From contig JAGCVR010000150.1 of NCBI GenBank assembly GCA_017962285.1, forward strand, positions 1 to 6,839: 6,839 bases of DNA. The letters are read 5' to 3'. Positions 1 to 4,306 of this stretch are shown here, in pieces. The position numbers and the translations under genes are program-made. Within the stretch, counting starts at the first letter, position 1, and each line of letters opens with the position of its first letter. The notes under the pieces are model-generated. The model made no database searches, was not told the origin of the DNA, and worked only from the letters and a program-made list of their open reading frames with translations. The DNA comes from Muribaculaceae bacterium (GTDB lineage Bacteria; Bacteroidota; Bacteroidia; Bacteroidales; Muribaculaceae).

Positions 1-196
1 CCTCGTTCTCAGCCTCGAACGTTATGTGATAACTTGTGGTCCACACATCACCTTTGATTGAGAAATACTGTTTGGGACGGGGCATGAAGACAAGGCAAGC
101 CACTGCCGCGATTGCCAAAATCAGAATCAGCACATATTTCCAGCCGAATGAGTTTTTTTTAGACTGTTCGTCTTTTCCAGCAACAGAATTATCCAT
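1..196 (-). CDS. apbE: ApbE-like FAD:protein FMN transferase, N-terminal part only (runs off the left edge)
   Basis: Read from the ATG at 196 down to base 1, the frame is open for 65 codons and leaves the window, so only the N-terminus is visible. It has a short polar start (MDNSVAGKDEQSKKN), then one hydrophobic helix at about residues 21-38 (YVLILILAIAAVACLVF), then the segment SIKGDVWTTSYHITFEAE at residues 46-63. That last segment resembles the first strand of ApbE proteins, where a G...TT.Y.I.. pattern opens the catalytic domain. ApbE enzymes transfer FMN from FAD to a threonine of NqrB/NqrC or RnfG-type proteins on the outer face of the inner membrane. C34 in AVAC is only a weak lipobox, so the helix may be an uncleaved anchor or a lipoprotein signal. 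The catalytic residues lie outside the window. The call rests on about 20 residues; another membrane-anchored protein is possible. Confidence 0.7.
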   Translation of the reverse strand, partial: MDNSVAGKDEQSKKNSFGWKYVLILILAIAAVACLVFMPRPKQYFSIKGDVWTTSYHITFEAENE

Positions 197-221
197 TTTC
201 GCTTAATTTATTATGTTTTTA

Positions 222-229
222 CAAAATTA
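222..229 (-). promoter_or_regulatory. Candidate -7 box for the minus-strand apbE-like gene
   Basis: Read on the minus strand, bases 229-222 are TAATTTTG, matching the Bacteroidetes primary sigma factor -7 consensus TAnnTTTG. Transcription would start near base 218, about 20 nt before the ATG at 196. I see no convincing -33 TTTG at the expected 19-21 nt spacing, so this is a moderate call. It lies only 4 bases from the plus-strand -7 box at 234-241, so the two promoters would be divergent and would overlap. Confidence 0.4.
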
Positions 230-233
230 ATGC

Positions 234-241
234 TATCTTTG
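234..241 (+). promoter_or_regulatory. Candidate -7 box for the 206-residue exported protein gene
   Basis: TATCTTTG matches the Bacteroidetes -7 consensus TAnnTTTG exactly. Transcription would begin near base 245, leaving an A-rich leader of about 39 nt before the ATG at 284. That leader has no clear Shine-Dalgarno sequence, which is usual in this phylum. A weak -33 element may lie around 211-215 (TTATG). Confidence 0.5.
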
Positions 242-283
242 TGAAAAATCAGAATTATAAACCAAAAAAAATAGATTTGAATC

Positions 284-904
284 ATGAAAAGTATCAGAAC
301 ATTATCTTTGGCTGTCCTGCTTTTCACGGGCATAGCCTGCTTCGCCGATTCGCCTCTCACCTCCACCGACTTCGCAAAATGCTATTCCGACTGCAAGATG
401 GTGGCAATGGCGCAGAACCTCACGGATACTGAACTCAACACTTCTCTGCTCAGCTTCCTCTCCGACCCGAAAAGCCCCGTGGACCAGCGTGTGGCTGTGG
501 TGAATGCCGTGGGCTGGAACTTCAACGGAAAAACCACCGGCGACCAGCTGAAGAGCTATCTGATGAAAAAACTTAAAGTGAAGAAGGAGGAAGACCTCGC
601 CAAGAAACTGGACAGCGGCTCACTCATCACCTATGCCTATGCGAAGGCCATGAGCGACTATTTCGATGTGAAAGATGCCATGGCGCTGGCGGAAACAGCG
701 GTGAAAAAGAATAAAAAAGGCAGTTTCTCAATCAATCTCATCGCCGCGCTGATCCGTGCCCAGTACTACATGGATTTTGACTGGAGCGCGGTATATAACA
801 CTGTTCACGAAGTGCTCAACGATGGCGCCCTCAATCTGGATATGCGTCAGGATGCCATCGACGCCATTTGGGACTACGTAAAACTCTACAAGCCAGAGGA
901 ATAA
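284..904 (+). CDS. Exported protein of unknown function, 206 residues
   Basis: I do not recognise this family. The first 22 residues form a Sec signal peptide: basic start (MKSIR), hydrophobic core (LSLAVLLFTGIACF), and likely signal peptidase I cleavage after A21 (C-F-A|D). GIAC at 16-19 is a poor lipobox, so a lipoprotein is possible but less likely. The mature protein would be about 185 residues and reads as mainly alpha-helical. A C-x3-C pair (C33, C37) sits just after the signal peptide. Residues 46-160 alternate amphipathic helices with short loops, including a Lys-rich stretch at 94-108 (MKKLKVKKEEDLAKK). The tail (about 165-206) is acidic and aromatic (W167, W196, Y198, Y202). The helix pairs might suggest a HEAT- or TPR-like fold, but that is inference. 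The gene is monocistronic, with its own promoter at 234-241 and a 332-bp gap to the next gene. The start codon is the only one that gives a signal peptide. Confidence 0.85.
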   Translation: MKSIRTLSLAVLLFTGIACFADSPLTSTDFAKCYSDCKMVAMAQNLTDTELNTSLLSFLSDPKSPVDQRVAVVNAVGWNFNGKTTGDQLKSYLMKKLKVKKEEDLAKKLDSGSLITYAYAKAMSDYFDVKDAMALAETAVKKNKKGSFSINLIAALIRAQYYMDFDWSAVYNTVHEVLNDGALNLDMRQDAIDAIWDYVKLYKPEE

Positions 905-928
905 CCCACCAGATTTTACGTGGCAGAT

Positions 929-993
929 ATCCCATCGCCCTCGGACCCGATTATAATATAATGAATCGTGTGGGTGTTGCGGGCGGCTGGGAT
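929..993. repeat. Long imperfect inverted repeat in the 905-1122 gene-free stretch
   Basis: Four nested complementary blocks form one hairpin: 929-934 (ATCCCA) with 988-993 (TGGGAT), 937-940 (GCCC) with 981-984 (GGGC), 945-948 (ACCC) with 972-975 (GGGT), and 949-952 (GATT) with 964-967 (AATC). Small internal loops separate the blocks and the apex is AT-rich. The hairpin starts 24 nt after the stop codon at 904. No T-tract follows it, so it is not a standard intrinsic terminator. It could protect the 3' end of the upstream mRNA or be a degenerate intergenic repeat unit. The rest of 905-1122 shows no plausible gene. Confidence 0.45.
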
Positions 994-1011
994 GGGGATT
1001 TACATTGTTAA

Positions 1012-1047
1012 TTGGCTTAATACGCTGGTATATGCGCAATTAGCCAA
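1012..1047. repeat. Second inverted repeat, possible terminator-like hairpin without a T-tract
   Basis: TTGGC at 1012-1016 pairs with GCCAA at 1043-1047. TAAT at 1018-1021 continues with ATTA at 1039-1042, with one bulged T. Inside, CGC (1023-1025) can pair with GCG (1034-1036). The result is a 9-bp stem with one bulge. There is no U-run on either strand, so termination is only a guess. It stands between the first hairpin (929-993) and the M23 promoter (1123-1130). Confidence 0.35.
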
Positions 1048-1122
1048 GCCCAATTTGCATATCTAAACCAAAGTTTACAAAATTTAGCACCCGAAATGTG
1101 TGGATATAACAAAATAAATCAC

Positions 1123-1130
1123 TAACTTTG
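1123..1130 (+). promoter_or_regulatory. -7 box of the promoter for the M23/LysM peptidase gene
   Basis: TAACTTTG is a full match to TAnnTTTG and is identical to the -7 box ahead of secA (4249-4256). The expected -33 position near 1098-1103 reads TGTGTG, only a loose match. Transcription would start near 1134, giving a leader of about 100 nt, almost all of it taken up by the foldable element at 1149-1221. Confidence 0.6.
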
Positions 1131-1148
1131 AACGTTTTTATGTTAAAA

Positions 1149-1221
1149 AAGAGCGCGAAACAGGCGTCAACCACTTATAGAATGTGGGCTAACGGCAGAT
1201 TTCTGCAAACGTTTCGCTCTT
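1149..1221 (+). promoter_or_regulatory. Structured leader RNA, predicted three-way junction, upstream of the M23 gene
   Basis: The closing helix pairs AAGAGCG (1149-1155) with CGCTCTT (1215-1221), and AAAC (1158-1161) with GTTT (1211-1214), with CG (1156-1157) bulged. That is 11 base pairs spanning 73 nt. Two hairpins sit inside: CCAC (1171-1174) with GTGG (1184-1187), and GCAG (1195-1198) with CTGC (1203-1206) over a 4-nt loop. Single-stranded joining segments (1162-1170, 1188-1194, 1207-1210) could form a core. No U-run follows, so it is not a terminator as drawn. The element ends 15 nt before the ATG at 1237, close to the A/G-rich ribosome-binding stretch at 1226-1233. I could not match it to any riboswitch class I know. 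A cis-regulatory role is inference from position and fold. Confidence 0.4.
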
Positions 1222-1236
1222 GTATAAAAGAAGATT

Positions 1237-2190
1237 ATGAAGGAAATTAAGATATTATTCACACTGATTGCATTCACCCTGGCTTTTTCTTTCGGCGCCA
1301 ACGCCCAGAATCTCCAGTCGGTGAAAAACAGAGCTCATTCAAATTTGCTTGCCAAGCAAACCACAATTCAAGACCAGATCAAAGCCGAGCAGACTCAGAA
1401 ACTCGTTGAAGAACTCTACGACGAGGAAGAACCAGAGCCCGACATCTATGAGGAAGGCTGGGAGAGTGGTCTTGTGAACCCGTTCAACAAAGCCGATGTG
1501 CCTAACCGCAAGGACATCGACGTTACGGGATATGTGATGCCGCTGAAGAACTACCGCGTGAGTTCCAATTACGGTTATCGTCCCCGTTTCCGCAGGGTTC
1601 ATAAGGGAATTGACCTTGCCTGCCCCATGGGCGACACTGTCCGCACCATGTTCGACGGCAAAGTGCGTCTGACAAAGTATGAGCGCGGTGGCTTCGGATT
1701 CTATGTGATCGTGCGTCACGAAAACGGACTCGAGACTGTTTACGGACACCTTTCCAAGTTCCTCGTTCAGCCGAACCAGTATGTGAAGGCCGGCACACCC
1801 ATTGCATTGAGCGGATCAACAGGCCGCAGCACCGGTCCTCACCTGCATCTCGAGACCCGTTTCATGGGTTATGCCATCAATCCCGCAGCCATCTTTGACT
1901 TCGAGAACCGTGTGGCTCACACCGATACATATACATTCAACAAGAGCAACTACAGCGAGAGCCGCAGCTATTCACCGAGCGCAACCTACGCATCGGTCAA
2001 GAAGCACGCAAAGAAGAATGGCCGCCAGACACGTCAGGGTCGCAGCAAACGCAGCACCTACAAGGTTCGCAGTGGCGACAACCTAAGCACTATTGCAGCC
2101 AAGAACGGCACCACAGTGGCTAATCTGCGCCGCCTGAACGGCATTACCGGCAACAAGATTAAGTCGGGCAAGGTGATAAAGGTGAAATAA
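1237..2190 (+). CDS. Secreted M23 family metallopeptidase with C-terminal LysM domain
   Basis: This is a predicted peptidoglycan hydrolase of the LytM/NlpD type, 317 residues long, exported and acting on cell-wall cross-links. Residues 1-23 are a Sec signal peptide ending in ANA|Q. A charged helical stretch follows (about 25-75, acidic at 58-68: EELYDEEEPEP). The M23 domain covers about 98-220 and has all expected motifs: HxxxD at H122/D126 (zinc ligands), H171 in YGHLS, and GPHLHLE with H202 and H204 (H204 the third zinc ligand, H171 and H202 catalytic, by analogy with LytM). The active site looks intact, unlike the degenerate EnvC/NlpD activators. A basic Ser/Arg/Lys-rich linker (about 240-272) leads to one LysM domain at 274-316 (YKVRSGDNLSTIAAKNG onward), which should bind peptidoglycan. 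The gene stands alone, with its own promoter, a structured leader and a terminator at 2211-2245. Confidence 0.93.
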   Translation: MKEIKILFTLIAFTLAFSFGANAQNLQSVKNRAHSNLLAKQTTIQDQIKAEQTQKLVEELYDEEEPEPDIYEEGWESGLVNPFNKADVPNRKDIDVTGYVMPLKNYRVSSNYGYRPRFRRVHKGIDLACPMGDTVRTMFDGKVRLTKYERGGFGFYVIVRHENGLETVYGHLSKFLVQPNQYVKAGTPIALSGSTGRSTGPHLHLETRFMGYAINPAAIFDFENRVAHTDTYTFNKSNYSESRSYSPSATYASVKKHAKKNGRQTRQGRSKRSTYKVRSGDNLSTIAAKNGTTVANLRRLNGITGNKIKSGKVIKVK

Positions 2191-2210
2191 GGAAGTTCTT
2201 AAAGAGATAT

Positions 2211-2245
2211 AATGATGGCGCCCATAACCGAGCGCCATCATTTTT
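2211..2245 (+). terminator. Intrinsic terminator of the M23/LysM gene
   Basis: AATGATGGCGC (2211-2221) pairs perfectly over 11 bp with GCGCCATCATT (2232-2242) across a 10-nt loop, followed by T residues to 2245. It lies 20 nt after the M23 stop codon and 8 nt before the end of the convergent terminase gene. The hairpin would also form in the terminase transcript. On that strand the downstream side reads ATATCTC rather than a U-run, so it may end transcription both ways but is strongest on the plus strand. Confidence 0.9.
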
Positions 2246-2252
2246 GTGCGGG

Positions 2253-4124
2253 TCAGCAGATGAGGTTTTCGATGCGGAGACCCTGAAGGTGTGCCCTGAG
2301 GCGTGCCTCGTTCAGTTCGCGCACCACCGTGAGTCCTATGGCGCGCGTCATCAGGATGTCGTCGTGCTTTCCCCGCTTGGCGCCGTAGCCTCCGTTCTGC
2401 TTCACCTCATACCAGCTCATCTCGTTCACGGCTTCACGGTCGCGCTCCACATAAAGTCCGTCGCGGACATATTCTATCAGGGTGCTTATTGCAGCCTGCT
2501 TTGTCTCGCGGTTGGTCTGGAAGCCCGGGCGGCCGCTTTGGGGGCGGTGATAGATGTGGTGATATTTGCGCGCCAGTACGGCAAGCACAAATTCGCTGCT
2601 GTCGCCTTCGGTCATTTCACATTCCAGGGTGTTGCTCTCCACCACCAGCAGGGCGTTGGAATAGAACCTGGCAGTCTGTGCCGCTTTCCATGCGAGCAGG
2701 TCGTGGTCGATGTGTCCGCGCCATTGGGCCACCACCTCGGCTTTGTCACCGAGGCACTCGCCGCGGTCGATGACACTTATCACAGAGAAATCCGAACTTT
2801 CGCTCCGTCCACCCACGTCAACCGTCACCACCCACCGGTGCCGCACGTTGCTTGCCTCCGGTTTGCGCCACATCTGCATGAGCCCGTTTTTGGCGGGGAC
2901 CCAGCGGATATTGGTGAGCGATTTGTAGTCGGCTGCAATGTCGCCCACTTCGGCAGGCTCGCGGCACGTCTTTGCAAACTCCGTGAGGCGGCCTATGTCG
3001 AATACCATGCGGCCTGTTGTATTGAAAGCCTCGATGTCGTTGGAGGGAAACTCCGCCATCATCTGCGAATGGCTCTGATACTCGCGCCGTTTGTGATGAT
3101 ACCAGTTTATCATTTCCAGGGTGCATCCCTGCTTGAACCAAAGGTCGCGCTCGTAATCGTCCATCTCGTCCCACAAAGTCTTGGCGTCGGCCACCTTGCG
3201 CCTGTAAATCTCTATCTCGTGCCACGGGACAAACACGGCGGTCTTGTCGCTCTCGCCGGCACGCGACCTGAGCCACTCGGTGTGGAAGAAATTGCCCATG
3301 CCGTTGGCTGTGCTTTCGTAAACCACCACCGAATCCTGCTTCATGGGAATTGCGCCGCACACGCTGCGCACCACGTCCTCGGGGTTGTGGCGTTCTGTCT
3401 CGGGCCAGAATGCTACCTCGGTAAGGTGAGCCATTGAGATGTCGAAACCCCTGACCGATTCCTGCATCTGTGCCGAACCCATCAGCACCACGCATCCGCG
3501 GCCGGTGATTTCACTCACGTTCTTGCTGCCCTCGAAACCCTTGAAACTCATTTGTTTGCCGTTGTCGGTAAATTCTGCGGGATAGTTTCTCAACAGGCGG
3601 CTGTAGATACCCTTTATGGCACTCGACGTGTCGCGCAGATGACCGCAAATGAGGCTGTTCCAGTTCTTGTGCAGCATCATCTGAATCCAAGCCATATACA
3701 TCTGCACAAGCGTGCTGCCTCCCCACTGGCGCGCCTTGAGCAAAATCACCCTGACAGGCTCTCCTGCTGTCCGCTGGTTCTCCATCACGGCGAGAAGACG
3801 GCGCTGGGCTCTGTTCAGCACAAACGGTATGTCGCGGCCAGTAACCTTGTCGCGGATTTTCACGCACATGACGCACCAGTACTCGAAGTCATAGCGAAGC
3901 CTCGCCTTGCGGAAACGGCCCGCGTCGTCGAACGTGGACTGCGGTTCGCGTTGCGCCATCACGGCGGGCACCAGGTATCTCACGCCACGCACCATGCGTT
4001 CTGTGCGAGGTCCGTGGCATCCGGTGCCTGTGACGGGGTCATAGTCCGCTTTGAGCGCAAGGTTTCTGCGTCCGTTCTCGGCCAGGACGGCACTTATGTC
4101 GGTTTCTTTAACCACGTTCTCCAT
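2253..4124 (-). CDS. Phage-type terminase large subunit (TerL), solitary and apparently intact
   Basis: This 623-residue protein has the two-domain layout of TerL, the motor that pumps DNA into phage capsids and cuts it. In the ATPase domain, Walker A is KARQWGGST (130-138), a variant in which GGST replaces GKST and the lysine stands at the start, as in lambda gpA. Walker B is ISMAHLTEVAFW (229-240) with E236 as the likely catalytic glutamate, and the coupling motif is ESTANG (270-275). The RNase H-like nuclease domain starts near 430 with acidic residues in the usual order: D436 (VTVDVGG), D445 (SSDFSVI), E496 (VVESNT), and D588/D589 (KHDDI). Length and motifs suggest a working protein. I chose ATG 4124: the frame extends to a TTG at 4187, but the promoter box at 4142-4149 would lie inside that extension. 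No small terminase, portal, capsid or integrase is present; neighbours are a cell-wall hydrolase and secA. Base composition resembles the neighbours, suggesting long residence. Confidence 0.88.
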   Translation of the reverse strand: MENVVKETDISAVLAENGRRNLALKADYDPVTGTGCHGPRTERMVRGVRYLVPAVMAQREPQSTFDDAGRFRKARLRYDFEYWCVMCVKIRDKVTGRDIPFVLNRAQRRLLAVMENQRTAGEPVRVILLKARQWGGSTLVQMYMAWIQMMLHKNWNSLICGHLRDTSSAIKGIYSRLLRNYPAEFTDNGKQMSFKGFEGSKNVSEITGRGCVVLMGSAQMQESVRGFDISMAHLTEVAFWPETERHNPEDVVRSVCGAIPMKQDSVVVYESTANGMGNFFHTEWLRSRAGESDKTAVFVPWHEIEIYRRKVADAKTLWDEMDDYERDLWFKQGCTLEMINWYHHKRREYQSHSQMMAEFPSNDIEAFNTTGRMVFDIGRLTEFAKTCREPAEVGDIAADYKSLTNIRWVPAKNGLMQMWRKPEASNVRHRWVVTVDVGGRSESSDFSVISVIDRGECLGDKAEVVAQWRGHIDHDLLAWKAAQTARFYSNALLVVESNTLECEMTEGDSSEFVLAVLARKYHHIYHRPQSGRPGFQTNRETKQAAISTLIEYVRDGLYVERDREAVNEMSWYEVKQNGGYGAKRGKHDDILMTRAIGLTVVRELNEARLRAHLQGLRIENLIC

Positions 4125-4141
4125 AGTAATCTCAGTTTCCG

Positions 4142-4172
4142 CAAAATTACCATGGAACCAGAGCCATGTAAA
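4142..4172 (-). promoter_or_regulatory. Candidate promoter for the terminase gene
   Basis: On the minus strand, 4149-4142 reads TAATTTTG, a match to the -7 consensus TAnnTTTG. TTTA at 4172-4169 lies 19 nt upstream, at the right spacing for the -33 element (consensus TTTG). Transcription would start near 4138, giving a leader of about 13 nt to the ATG at 4124. The promoter argues that the gene is expressed by the host's primary sigma factor rather than from a distant phage promoter. Confidence 0.5.
4151..4168. repeat. Inverted repeat filling the spacer of the terminase promoter, operator-like
   Basis: CATGG (4151-4155) and CCATG (4164-4168) form an inverted repeat with an 8-nt centre. It occupies almost exactly the gap between the candidate -33 and -7 elements. 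A dimeric repressor bound here would block the promoter. The arms are only 5 bp, so chance is a real alternative. Confidence 0.25.
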
Positions 4173-4248
4173 TGCCGTTTTCGCCAACTTTGCTAAGTTA
4201 CTTATGCGCAGAAATGAAAAACAATTTTTTATTTCGCTCGTTTATTCG

Positions 4249-4256
4249 TAACTTTG
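4249..4256 (+). promoter_or_regulatory. -7 box of the secA promoter
   Basis: TAACTTTG matches TAnnTTTG exactly. A T-run at 4225-4230 occupies the expected -33 position, though without a clear TTTG. Transcription would start near 4260, giving an AT-rich leader of about 47 nt before the ATG at 4307. I see no secM-like gene or arrest peptide upstream, in contrast to Escherichia coli, where SecM controls secA translation. Confidence 0.6.
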
Positions 4257-4306
4257 TGCCAAATTTGTGATTAAAAAACAGAAACTTAATAAAAACATAT
4301 ATTACA

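Noticed and set aside
961..1011. 16-codon ORF starting at ATG 961
   Set aside because: It is very short, has no ribosome-binding or promoter signal, and falls inside the inverted repeat at 929-993, which explains the sequence better.
1149..1221. Intrinsic terminator or attenuator reading of the leader helix
   Set aside because: No U-run follows 1221 (the sequence continues GTATAAAAG), and the loop of about 50 nt is too large for a terminator hairpin.
2244..3437. Long plus-strand open frame (397 codons) opposite the terminase gene
   Set aside because: It lies entirely antisense to a gene with clear TerL motifs, its product is low-complexity in character (rich in His, Ala, Val) with no recognisable domain, and it begins within the terminator region. 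It is a shadow of GC-rich codon use on the other strand.
4125..4187. N-terminal extension of the terminase from a TTG at 4187 (21 extra residues)
   Set aside because: TTG is a weak start, the candidate promoter (-7 box 4142-4149) lies inside the extension, and the residues (AKTAFTWLWFHGNF) do not look like a terminase N-terminus.
3552..4196. Plus-strand open frame of 214 codons opposite the 5' part of the terminase gene
   Set aside because: It is antisense to the terminase N-terminus, with no promoter, no known motif, and the same shadow-like composition.
2191..4306. Insertion or attachment-site hypothesis for the terminase gene
   Set aside because: I compared the two flanking spacers by eye and saw no direct repeat, tRNA fragment or target-site duplication. 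The only shared short strings are promoter elements.
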